Positions 34,714-43,621 of a stretch of DNA of 64,000 nt are shown here, one piece after another. The stretch lies in contig JAISKH010000064.1 in the NCBI GenBank assembly GCA_031261325.1, positions 1 through 64,000 of the forward strand, given 5' to 3'. The first letter of the stretch is position 1, and each line of letters begins with the position of its first letter. The DNA is from Oscillospiraceae bacterium (GTDB taxonomy: Bacteria; Bacillota; Clostridia; Oscillospirales; Oscillospiraceae). The translations under genes were made by a program, and so were the position numbers. The notes below the pieces were generated by a model that was not told the origin of the DNA, did not search any database, and worked only from the letters and a program-made list of their open reading frames with translations.

Positions 34714-35584
34714 TTGTCCCTCCACCCCGAATCGCCGCGCGCATACTTGCAAGCTCCGTCGCAAGCTGCTCTATCGTGTAAATGTCCGCGCTGACCGCAA
34801 CGCCCGCGTCGCGCAGTCTGTGCGCAATCTCCGTTACCTTCGGTACGGCAAGCCCCATTTGCCGCAACTCGTCCCCGCGCAAAAACACCGCTCGCGGAGT
34901 ACCGCTGATGACAATTTCGCCGCCGGAGAACACAAACAGGCGGTCCGCGCTCTTCGCGATTTCGTCCATGCTGTGCGTCACGACGAGAATCGTCGCGTTG
35001 GTGGAGCGTCTGTAGGCGTCGATGTTGCCCAGAATTTCGTCGCGCCCGTGCGGGTCAAGCCCCGCCGTCGGTTCGTCGAGAATCAGGACTTCGGGTCGCA
35101 TTGCGATAACTCCCGCAATCGCGGCGCGGCGTTTCTCTCCGCCCGACAGGTCGAACGGTGAAACCTCAAGCTTCGCGTCCGGCAGTCCGACGAAGCCCGC
35201 CGCCTCGCGCACGCGCGCGTCAATTTCCGTTTCCGACAGCCCCATGTTGCGCGGACCGAACGCTATGTCCTTGAACACGGTTTCCTCAAACAACTGATAC
35301 TCGGGGTATTGGAACACAAGCCCGACCTTGAAGCGCACGTCTCTCGTCGCCGCCTTGGACGCGCGAATGTCGTTTCCGTCGTACAGCACGCGCCCGGAGG
35401 ACGGGACGAGCAAACCGTTCAGATGCTGAATAAACGTCGATTTGCCGGAGCCTGTGTGCCCGATGACACCGATGTACTCACCGCGCTCCGCCTCGAAATC
35501 CACGTCTTTAATCGCAACGCGCTCAAACGGCGTGTCAACGCTGTACACGTGCGAAATTTTTTCTGTTTTGATGATAGGGTTCAT
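34706..35584 (-). CDS. ecfA2: ECF transporter ATPase EcfA2
   Basis: A 292-residue ABC ATPase. Motifs are GHTGSGKST (Walker A), VFQYPEYQLF (Q-loop), LSGGEKRRAAIAG (signature), ILDEPTAGLDP (Walker B) and a switch His in VTHSMDE. It pairs with EcfA1 on EcfT. Two starts are possible, 35596 and 35584; AAGGT sits directly against the first, so I prefer the second, which also matches the family N-terminus. It lies 40 bases after ecfA1 and overlaps ecfT. Confidence 0.9.
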   Translation of the reverse strand: MNPIIKTEKISHVYSVDTPFERVAIKDVDFEAERGEYIGVIGHTGSGKSTFIQHLNGLLVPSSGRVLYDGNDIRASKAATRDVRFKVGLVFQYPEYQLFEETVFKDIAFGPRNMGLSETEIDARVREAAGFVGLPDAKLEVSPFDLSGGEKRRAAIAGVIAMRPEVLILDEPTAGLDPHGRDEILGNIDAYRRSTNATILVVTHSMDEIAKSADRLFVFSGGEIVISGTPRAVFLRGDELRQMGLAVPKVTEIAHRLRDAGVAVSADIYTIEQLATELASMRAAIRGGGTNA

Positions 35585-35624
35585 TCGGCTTACCATACCT
35601 TATCAGACTTCGCGTCTAAAATAT

Positions 35625-36467
35625 TCATTGCAATTGCGCGAGAATCGCGTTCGCGCATTCCTCAACCGTCAGCGCGCCGAGTTCAAGCCCGAAGCCGCGC
35701 GCGTTCAGCTCGTCCATAAGCAGCACCGTTTCGGGCACGTCAAGCCCAATCTCGCGCAGGTCGGCAATCCGCGTGAATATCTCGCGCGGCGTGCCCTCCA
35801 TGGCGACCTCTCCCGCGTTGAGCACGAGTATGCGGTCCGCGCCGATTGCTTCCTCCATGTGGTGCGTTATCAGCACAATCGTCACGCCCAGTTCCTCGCG
35901 CAGCTTGTGGATAAGCCCGACGACATGCTCTCGTCCGAGCGGGTCAAGCATCGCCGTCGGCTCGTCAAACACGATACATCGCGGCTTCATCGCGAGCGTG
36001 CCCGCAATCGCGACGCGCTGCTTTTGCCCGCCTGACAGTCTGTGCGGCGCGTGCTCGCGGTACTCGTACATGCCCACGGCGTTCAGCGCGTCGTCCACTC
36101 GTCTGCGAATCTCGTCAGGCGCGCAGCCGAGGTTTTCGGGCGCGAACGCCACGTCCTCTTCAACCACGTTGGCGACGAGCTGGTTGTCGGGGTTCTGGAA
36201 AACCATTCCGACAAGGCGGCGAATTTCGAGCACAAGCTTCTCGTCCGCGGTGTCCATGCCGCCGATTAAGACGCGCCCACCCGCAGGCAGGAGCATCGCG
36301 TTGAAGTGCTTCGCAAGCGTCGATTTGCCGGAGCCGTTGTGACCGAGTATCGCGACGAACTCGCCCTCTTGAATCGCTATATCCAGTCCGTTCAGCGTCA
36401 GTCGCTCGCTGCCATCCGTCTCGCGATATGAGAACGAAAGCTGCTGCGTTTCAATAATTCCGCTCAT
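35625..36467 (-). CDS. ecfA1: ECF transporter ATPase EcfA1
   Basis: A 280-residue ABC ATPase with GHNGSGKSTL, VFQNPDNQLV, LSGGQKQRVAIAG, IVFDEPTAMLDP and ITHHMEEA. The FQNPDNQ Q-loop and C-terminal EcfA extension mark it as the first ATPase of the ECF pair. ATG 36467 follows GGGAG by nine bases and overlaps the methyltransferase stop (ATGA), so the ECF module is coupled to that gene rather than to rplQ as is usual. Confidence 0.9.
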   Translation of the reverse strand: MSGIIETQQLSFSYRETDGSERLTLNGLDIAIQEGEFVAILGHNGSGKSTLAKHFNAMLLPAGGRVLIGGMDTADEKLVLEIRRLVGMVFQNPDNQLVANVVEEDVAFAPENLGCAPDEIRRRVDDALNAVGMYEYREHAPHRLSGGQKQRVAIAGTLAMKPRCIVFDEPTAMLDPLGREHVVGLIHKLREELGVTIVLITHHMEEAIGADRILVLNAGEVAMEGTPREIFTRIADLREIGLDVPETVLLMDELNARGFGLELGALTVEECANAILAQLQ

Positions 36468-37330
36468 ACGATACGCTCCCACCTGCACGCCGCGCCGCAG
36501 GGCAACACAAGCCCCGAGCTTGTTACGGGCAGCCCCAATTCTTGGCTCTCCGCCTTGCCGCCGAACCTTTTGCCGAACAGCGACTCCGAAATATACGTCA
36601 GCACGGCGGGTGAAAGTCCCGTCGTGTAGGAATTGATTATCACAAACAGCGGGTCGTCGGACAATACGCCGACGCAGAGCTTTACAAACGCGTACAAATC
36701 GTCCTCAAGCTTCCATGTCTCGCCCGAGGGTCCGCGCCCGTAAGACGGCGGGTCCATAATAATCGCGTCGTAGCGTCTGCCGCGCCGAATTTCGCGCTCC
36801 ACAAACGCCGCGCAGTCGTCCACAATCCAGCGCACGGGCTTCTCCTCAAGTCCCGAGGACTTGGCGTTGTCACGCGCCCAGTTTACCATGCCGCGCGCCG
36901 CGTCCACGTGGCAAACGCTCGCGCCCGCGGACGCCGCGGCGACGGAAGCCGCGCCCGTGTAAGCGAACAGGTTCAGGACGCTAATCGGTCGCTCCGCCTT
37001 GCGAATAGTTCGCGCGGCGTAATCCCAGTTCGTCGCCTGCTCGGGGAATACGCCCGTGTGCTTGAAGTTCATCGGGCGCACGTTAAACGTCAGCTCGCCG
37101 TACTTGACCTGCCAACTATCGGGCAAATCGGACTTGTCCCAATGTCCGCCGCCCGTTGACGAGCGCGAGTAACGCGCGGACGGGTTGCGCCAGCCCGCGT
37201 GCGTCTTTGGCGTTTGCCATATAACCTGCGGGTCGGGGCGCACAAGTATCTGCTTGCCCCACCGCTCAAGTCGCTCCCCGCCGGAGCAGTCGAGCAACTC
37301 GTAGTCATGCCACTTGTCGGAAACCCACAT
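36464..37330 (-). CDS. Class I SAM-dependent RNA methyltransferase, RlmI-like
   Basis: A 288-residue methyltransferase. The SAM-binding loop is VLNLFAYTGAASVAA, followed by VCHVDAARGMVNWARDN. The catalytic segment is IIMDPPSYGRG, of the type in RlmI/RlmK and related 23S rRNA methyltransferases. The usual N-terminal PUA domain of RlmI is not evident; a beta-rich stretch replaces it. ATG 37330 follows GGGAGGG by seven bases; the ATGs at 37348 and 37345 lie before that site. Promoter TTGACA-17-TAGAAT at 37371-37399 drives it and probably the ECF-truA genes. The exact target base is not readable. Confidence 0.8.
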   Translation of the reverse strand: MWVSDKWHDYELLDCSGGERLERWGKQILVRPDPQVIWQTPKTHAGWRNPSARYSRSSTGGGHWDKSDLPDSWQVKYGELTFNVRPMNFKHTGVFPEQATNWDYAARTIRKAERPISVLNLFAYTGAASVAAASAGASVCHVDAARGMVNWARDNAKSSGLEEKPVRWIVDDCAAFVEREIRRGRRYDAIIMDPPSYGRGPSGETWKLEDDLYAFVKLCVGVLSDDPLFVIINSYTTGLSPAVLTYISESLFGKRFGGKAESQELGLPVTSSGLVLPCGAACRWERIV

Positions 37331-37370
37331 CGCGCGCCCTCCCATCATTTGTTACAGTTATTGAATAAAT

Positions 37371-37399
37371 ATTCTATCATTTATAATGTCAAGTGTCAA
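37371..37399 (-). promoter_or_regulatory. Sigma-A-type promoter for the methyltransferase-ECF-truA operon
   Basis: On the minus strand TTGACA (37399-37394) and TAGAAT (37376-37371) are 17 bases apart. It begins nine bases after the stop codon of the MATE gene. Confidence 0.75.
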
Positions 37400-37407
37400 A
37401 CCGCGAA

Positions 37408-38796
37408 CTACACAACAATTTGCGCGTTTGTCGGCTCCGAAGGTAGCTTTCTGTACAGCGTAAAGTACATCGCTCCGCCGCAGACCAAGCCGCCGACGAG
37501 CTGGCTAATCGCCTCGGCAAAGAAAACGCCGTCCGTGCCGAAACCGATTAGCGGCAGCAGCACCGTTAGCGGCGCGGCGATAATTGCCTTGCGCAGCAGC
37601 GAGAAGAAAATCGCCCGCTTGGACTTGCCGAGCGCGAGGAACACCACCTGCGCCGAGGTTTGCATCGACATGAACACGAACATCACGAAGTAAATGCGCA
37701 TTGCGCGCACACCGACGGCGATAAGCTCCGGCTCGTTGTTGAACACGCGGAACAGCGCGCCCGGGAACGCCATCGTCACAATTACGACAAGCAGCGCGTA
37801 GCTCATCGTCACGATTACGGAAAAGCGAATCGCGGTTTTCAGCCTGTCGTACCTCTGCGCGCCGTAGTTGTAGCTCATGACGGGCGTCGCGCCGTTGTTC
37901 AGCCCATTGACCGCCATGAACACCACCTCGCGCACGGCGTTTATAACCGTCATCGCGCCGACGTACAGGTCGCCGCCGTAGCTTTGCAGCGTCGCGTTGC
38001 AGACAATTTGGATTAGGCTCGTCGTCATGCTCATGCAAAAGCCGGACATGCCCAGACCGACGATTTGCAGCACGCGCCGCGCTTGCAGCTTCATGCGGTT
38101 AAATCTCAGTCGTATTATTGCCTTTTTGCCCGTCAAAAACGCGAGCACCCACATGGCGGAGCAAAATTGCGCGATAATCGTCGCGAGTGCCGCGCCTTTT
38201 ATGCCCATATGGAACACGAAAATGAACAGCGGGTCGAGCACTATATTCACCGCCGCGCCGAGCGTGACTGTCATCATTCCGCGCTTTGCCGCGCCTTGCG
38301 AGTTGACGAACGGGTTCAGTCCGAGCCCTATCATGACGAAGATGGTTCCGAGCGTGTAAATCGTCAGGTAATCCTCCGCATACGGCAGCGTCTCGCCGCT
38401 CGCGCCGAACAGAATGAGCAGCGGCTCCTTAAGCGCGATTACGACGGTGGTCATGACAACGCCGAGAATGAGCAGCAGCGAGAACGATGTGCCCATTATG
38501 CGTTCCGCTTCGTCGTTGTCGCCGCGTCCGCGCGCGATTGAGCACAGCGGCGCGCCGCCCGTGCCGCAGAGTGACGCGACGCTCGTCAAGATGCTGATTA
38601 CGGGCATAACTATTCCGATACCCGTGAGCGCGAGCATACCCGTGTCCTGCATACGACCGAGATACATGCGGTCAACAATGCTGTACAGTATGTTTACGAG
38701 CTGCGCCACCGTCATGGGCACCGCAAGACGTAAAATGTGCGCGCGGACGCTGCCCGTGGCAAAGTCCGCACGCTGTTTCAGAGATTCGTTCGCCAT
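37408..38796 (-). CDS. MATE family efflux transporter
   Basis: A 462-residue protein with 12 predicted helices in two pseudo-repeats. It starts with ATGSVRAHILRLAVPMTVAQLVNILYSIVDRMYLGR and has GTGGAPLCSIARGRGD, typical of the bacterial NorM/DinF-like MATE group. Such carriers export cationic drugs or metabolites using Na+ or H+ gradients. The gene is 38 bases after cysS with no terminator between, so it may be co-transcribed with cysE and cysS. The ribosome site before ATG 38796 is weak. The substrate is unknown. Confidence 0.88.
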   Translation of the reverse strand: MANESLKQRADFATGSVRAHILRLAVPMTVAQLVNILYSIVDRMYLGRMQDTGMLALTGIGIVMPVISILTSVASLCGTGGAPLCSIARGRGDNDEAERIMGTSFSLLLILGVVMTTVVIALKEPLLILFGASGETLPYAEDYLTIYTLGTIFVMIGLGLNPFVNSQGAAKRGMMTVTLGAAVNIVLDPLFIFVFHMGIKGAALATIIAQFCSAMWVLAFLTGKKAIIRLRFNRMKLQARRVLQIVGLGMSGFCMSMTTSLIQIVCNATLQSYGGDLYVGAMTVINAVREVVFMAVNGLNNGATPVMSYNYGAQRYDRLKTAIRFSVIVTMSYALLVVIVTMAFPGALFRVFNNEPELIAVGVRAMRIYFVMFVFMSMQTSAQVVFLALGKSKRAIFFSLLRKAIIAAPLTVLLPLIGFGTDGVFFAEAISQLVGGLVCGGAMYFTLYRKLPSEPTNAQIVV

Positions 38797-38834
38797 TGTA
38801 AATTACGCTCTTTTCCGATTAGCTTTGATTGTGT

Positions 38835-40253
<1,419 letters not shown>

Positions 40254-40265
40254 TTGTAAATCCTC

Positions 40266-40916
40266 CTACAAGCCGCTGCTGTCGCGGCTGATTTCAACAA
40301 GTCTCTCTTCCAGCGCCTCAAGCTGACCGCGCATTGCGGACATCTCGACCGCGACCGGGTCTGTATAGCCGATTTGGTCCAACTCGGACGCGAAGTCCGG
40401 CTTCTGCCCCGAAACACGCACGACGCGCGCGGGAACGCCGACCGCCGTTGACTCCGCCGGCACCTCCTTGAGCACGACGGCGCCCGCCGCGATGCGCGAG
40501 TTGTCGCCGACACGGAACGGTCCGAGCACCTTTGCGCCCGCGCCGATAAGAACGTTGTTGCCTATCGTCGGGTGCCGCTTGCCCGTGTCCTTGCCCGTAC
40601 CGCCGAGGGTAACTCCCTGATACAGCAGCACGTCGTCGCCAATCTCCGCCGTCTCGCCGATTACGATGCCGAAGCCGTGGTCAATCACGAACCGCCGACC
40701 GATAGTCGCGCCCGGGTGAATTTCGATTCCCGTCCAAAACCGCGACCATTGCGACACGACACGAGCCAAAAATCGCAATTTTCTTTTGTACAGCCAGTGC
40801 GCGAACCTGTGGTTAATCGTCGCGTGTACGCCCGGGTAGAGCAGGAATATTTCTATGCTGCTCCGCGCGGCGGGGTCACGCGCCTTGTACGCGTTAAGCG
40901 TTTCCCGCAAAGCCAT
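40266..40916 (-). CDS. cysE: Serine O-acetyltransferase
   Basis: A 216-residue enzyme making O-acetylserine, the precursor of cysteine. The N-terminal helical part is short, as in Firmicutes EpsC/CysE. The left-handed beta-helix has hexapeptide repeats ([28 protein letters not shown]) with the catalytic His, and [12 protein letters not shown] is the acceptor loop. ATG 40916 follows AAAGGA by nine bases; earlier in-frame ATGs lie at or before the promoter. The ~45-base leader has no room for a T-box. Confidence 0.93.
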   Translation of the reverse strand: MALRETLNAYKARDPAARSSIEIFLLYPGVHATINHRFAHWLYKRKLRFLARVVSQWSRFWTGIEIHPGATIGRRFVIDHGFGIVIGETAEIGDDVLLYQGVTLGGTGKDTGKRHPTIGNNVLIGAGAKVLGPFRVGDNSRIAAGAVVLKEVPAESTAVGVPARVVRVSGQKPDFASELDQIGYTDPVAVEMSAMRGQLEALEERLVEISRDSSGL

Positions 40917-40963
40917 ACGGTCAATTCCTTTCGACATATATTGGGACATAATGAGAATATTGT

Positions 40964-40992
40964 ATTTTACCACAACGCGCATAATCTTTCAA
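40964..40992 (-). promoter_or_regulatory. Sigma-A-type promoter for cysE-cysS
   Basis: On the minus strand TTGAAA (40992-40987) and TAAAAT (40969-40964) are 17 bases apart. The -35 touches the terminator of the preceding operon. Confidence 0.7.
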
Positions 40993-40994
40993 GC

Positions 40995-41022
40995 AAAAAA
41001 CGCGCCCGAGCGGCGCGTTTTT
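40995..41022. terminator. Terminator at the end of the hybrid ABC operon
   Basis: CGCGCC (41001-41006) pairs with GGCGCG (41012-41017), flanked by an A-run and a T-run on both sides. It works in either direction and ends the operon at 41081-52164. Confidence 0.85.
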
Positions 41023-41080
41023 CTTTCGCGGGGAAAATTATTGTCGCGGCGGTTCCGCGCGGACGCGGCTTTCGCGTTGT

Positions 41081-43531
41081 TTAGCTGTTTTCGCTGACAT
41101 AAAGTCCGACGCGGCTCTGGATAATGCGCGCCGTCTCCTCCGCCGTCTTTTGACCCGCTATGAACGGACCTGTTTCTTCGTTGATGATGTTCTGAATCTG
41201 CTCGTTGCTGCCCGTGGACAACATGCGCTTCGCGCTCGTGATAATGCCCAAGAACTGGTCGGCTTCCGCTTGCGTCACGGCGTAGTTGTCAATGTCGATG
41301 TCAAAGCCGTTCTTAACGGTCTGCTCAAGCTCTTCGAGCGAGTACACCGTCGTGCCGCTCCAACCGCCGGACAGGTAGTCGCGCAGCTGAACGCCCTCTT
41401 CAAAGTTGCGCTCACGCAACGGAATCATTTCCTTTGCAATCGAGCTTTCAACCACGCGCTTGTCGAGCGTCAGCCCGTAGCGCACCGCCGTGCCGGTTTG
41501 CAGCATTGAGCTGATGAAATCCCACGCGGCTTCTTTGTTCTGCGACGTTGCGGCGATTGCGAAATCGGTGGCTGCCGAAATCATCGAGCCGCCCTCACCT
41601 CCCGACGGGAATCCGACGTAGGTTACATCTTCGCCGAACATCTCTTTCATACCGCGCACGGCTTGCACCTCTTCAACGCCGCCGTATGAGAGCAGAGATT
41701 TGTCGTTTTGGTAGTCCGCGTCCTCGTCCTGACGGTAGTAGCCGTCCGCGTACTGCTGCTCGTATTGCAGCTGCAACTCTTTCTCCGTCTTGAAGCGGCG
41801 CGCGAGATTAAGCGTCGAGGCGAACTCGGGCGTGTCAAAGTTGCAGGTGCTCGTCGCCCAGTCAATGTACTCGTCGAGATTATAGAGTATTGACAGGTAA
41901 ATCCACGTCTCGGCGGAGAACGATTGCAGGAGCTGCGCGTCGGGGTATTTCTCCAGAATCGCGTTCAGCTCGGCGGGCGTGATGCTCGGGTCGGGTCCGA
42001 ATATGGACGCTTTGCCGGCGAGCGAGACGATGCCAAACTGCGGGATTATGTGGTACAGCTTGCCGTCAAGCGAGCACGCCTCGAGAATATTCTCAAACAT
42101 GTTCGCGCGGTCGAGCGTCGGGTCCGCGTCCAGAAGCGGGTTCAGGTCCGCGAGCACTCCCTTGGACGAGTACTTGACGGTGTTAAGCTGTTGCAAATTG
42201 ATGATGTCAGGCGCGCGACCCTGCACGATGTCAAGGTCAAAGTTCGCAATCGCCGTCGTGTAATCAATGTGATTGTCGTCGCTGTAGTCCTTGATTGTGA
42301 TGCGCACGTTCGGGTGCGATTTGTTGTATTTCATCACCGCGCTTGAAAGGTCGCCGCCCGCGTATGTGCTACCGAGCGTAATTAGCGTCTTGCCCTCCAG
42401 CGTCGCGTTCTTGTTCTCCACGAGGTGGTAGTAACCCATTGAGGTCGGTTGACCGCCGCTGCTCCAGTCCATATAAAACGCGACAAAGCTGCCGTCGTCC
42501 ATCGCGGCCATGCCTTGAACGAGACTTGAGTCGATGTCGGAGTTCTGGAAGTTGATAATCTTCGTCTCCGTCATTGTGTCAAGATTCATCGCCCATAGCG
42601 ACGCGCCGAGCACGTAGTAGAACGAGTATTCGCCCGTACCTCTGACGATTGAGTTGAAGTAGGCGGTGCCCGTGTACTTGACAGGCGGGCTCGACTTCTT
42701 CGCCGCGTAGTCAATGGTGCGGAACTCGTAAGCGTCCGTGCCGCGCGAGAGGTACACGACGTTGCCCTTGTTCGTCTCGACCATGCCGTAAATATAATCC
42801 AATTGGTCTTTAAGGGTGAACGCAAGCTCGCCCGTCGCGCCGTCAAAGACAAACACGGAGCCGTTGCTGCCCGTTATGTAGACATTGCCGTCCTTGTCGG
42901 TGCTCATTTGCTGCGAATAGAAGTCCTGTCCGTCGTTGACCGTCTTGAGGTCGAGCGTGGACAGCAACTCGCCCGTTGCGGACAGGTGGGCGAGACTTGA
43001 TTTACTCTCATAGATTGGGTTCACTTGGTCGTTGTTCCATCTCGCTTCCGTCAGCACCAACCAAATGGTTCCGTCCGTTCCCGGCGCGAAAGCGTTAAGT
43101 CCATAGTTGGTAACGAATCCGTCCTCGTCCGGCTCTCCGTTGCCGATGACCTCGGGTTTCCAAATCTCCAGCATCTCCGAGCCGTCCAGCTTTGCGGACT
43201 TCAGCACGGCGTAAGATACGTCGGGTCGCTTGTCGCCGTTTTCGTCAACCTCGCTGACCTTAACGGTTATGTAGTCCATGAACACGATTTTGTCGCCGAC
43301 GACTTCAAAGCCGGAGCCGTAAGCCTGCTCGATTTCAACGGGGATTTTTGTCTCTGTGTACGCGTTTTCAAGCTTGATGATTTCGCCGGGCGCCGACGAC
43401 GGGTTTGTTGACGCGCCGGGGACTGTGCCTGTGCCTGTGCCGTCGTTTTTCGTTGTGGTTCCGCACGCGAAGAGCGTGAGCGCGATGGTCAGCGCGAGTG
43501 CGATTGCCGTGATTGGTCTTAGCTTTTTCAT
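41081..43531 (-). CDS. Propeller-containing extracellular solute-binding lipoprotein, paralogue 2
   Basis: An 816-residue lipoprotein (lipobox FACG, Cys23). After a Thr/Gly/Ser linker, residues about 60-395 are repeated short beta strands with DKDGNVYITGSNGSVFVFD-like blades, suggesting a beta-propeller. Residues about 400-816 form a family-1 type periplasmic-binding fold: GRAPDIINL, GVLADLNPLLDADP, DGKLYHIIPQFG, a C-terminal AAWDFISSML. The C-terminus EETARIIQSRVGLYVSEN matches that of the upstream paralogue closely, as do many internal blocks. It should deliver a ligand to the co-encoded ABC permeases; the ligand is unknown. AAGGAGG precedes the ATG. The propeller fused to a binding protein is unusual. 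Confidence 0.78.
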   Translation of the reverse strand: MKKLRPITAIALALTIALTLFACGTTTKNDGTGTGTVPGASTNPSSAPGEIIKLENAYTETKIPVEIEQAYGSGFEVVGDKIVFMDYITVKVSEVDENGDKRPDVSYAVLKSAKLDGSEMLEIWKPEVIGNGEPDEDGFVTNYGLNAFAPGTDGTIWLVLTEARWNNDQVNPIYESKSSLAHLSATGELLSTLDLKTVNDGQDFYSQQMSTDKDGNVYITGSNGSVFVFDGATGELAFTLKDQLDYIYGMVETNKGNVVYLSRGTDAYEFRTIDYAAKKSSPPVKYTGTAYFNSIVRGTGEYSFYYVLGASLWAMNLDTMTETKIINFQNSDIDSSLVQGMAAMDDGSFVAFYMDWSSGGQPTSMGYYHLVENKNATLEGKTLITLGSTYAGGDLSSAVMKYNKSHPNVRITIKDYSDDNHIDYTTAIANFDLDIVQGRAPDIINLQQLNTVKYSSKGVLADLNPLLDADPTLDRANMFENILEACSLDGKLYHIIPQFGIVSLAGKASIFGPDPSITPAELNAILEKYPDAQLLQSFSAETWIYLSILYNLDEYIDWATSTCNFDTPEFASTLNLARRFKTEKELQLQYEQQYADGYYRQDEDADYQNDKSLLSYGGVEEVQAVRGMKEMFGEDVTYVGFPSGGEGGSMISAATDFAIAATSQNKEAAWDFISSMLQTGTAVRYGLTLDKRVVESSIAKEMIPLRERNFEEGVQLRDYLSGGWSGTTVYSLEELEQTVKNGFDIDIDNYAVTQAEADQFLGIITSAKRMLSTGSNEQIQNIINEETGPFIAGQKTAEETARIIQSRVGLYVSENS

Positions 43532-43553
43532 TGTACCTCCTTAGTACACCCGT

Positions 43554-43580
43554 TGGGAGGCGTGCTTTCGCCGCCTCCCA
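43554..43580 (-). other. Intergenic hairpin between the two solute-binding genes
   Basis: TGGGAGGCG (43554-43562) and CGCCTCCCA (43572-43580) make a perfect 9-bp stem with a nine-base loop. There is no U-tract after it on the minus strand. It probably stabilises the mRNA or sets differential expression rather than terminating. Confidence 0.65.
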
Positions 43581-43621
43581 TTCTATTGCCTCTATCTCTG
43601 TCTGCTGTGGGTTTTTATCTT

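Noticed and set aside
36468-37408. A vitamin riboswitch controlling the ECF genes
   Set aside because: The ECF genes start inside the end of the methyltransferase gene, and the only leader, before the methyltransferase, is too short and lacks TPP, FMN or cobalamin motifs.
40917-40963. A T-box leader before cysE-cysS
   Set aside because: The promoter leaves a leader of only about 45 bases, too short for a T-box, and no specifier stem or TGGN motif is seen.
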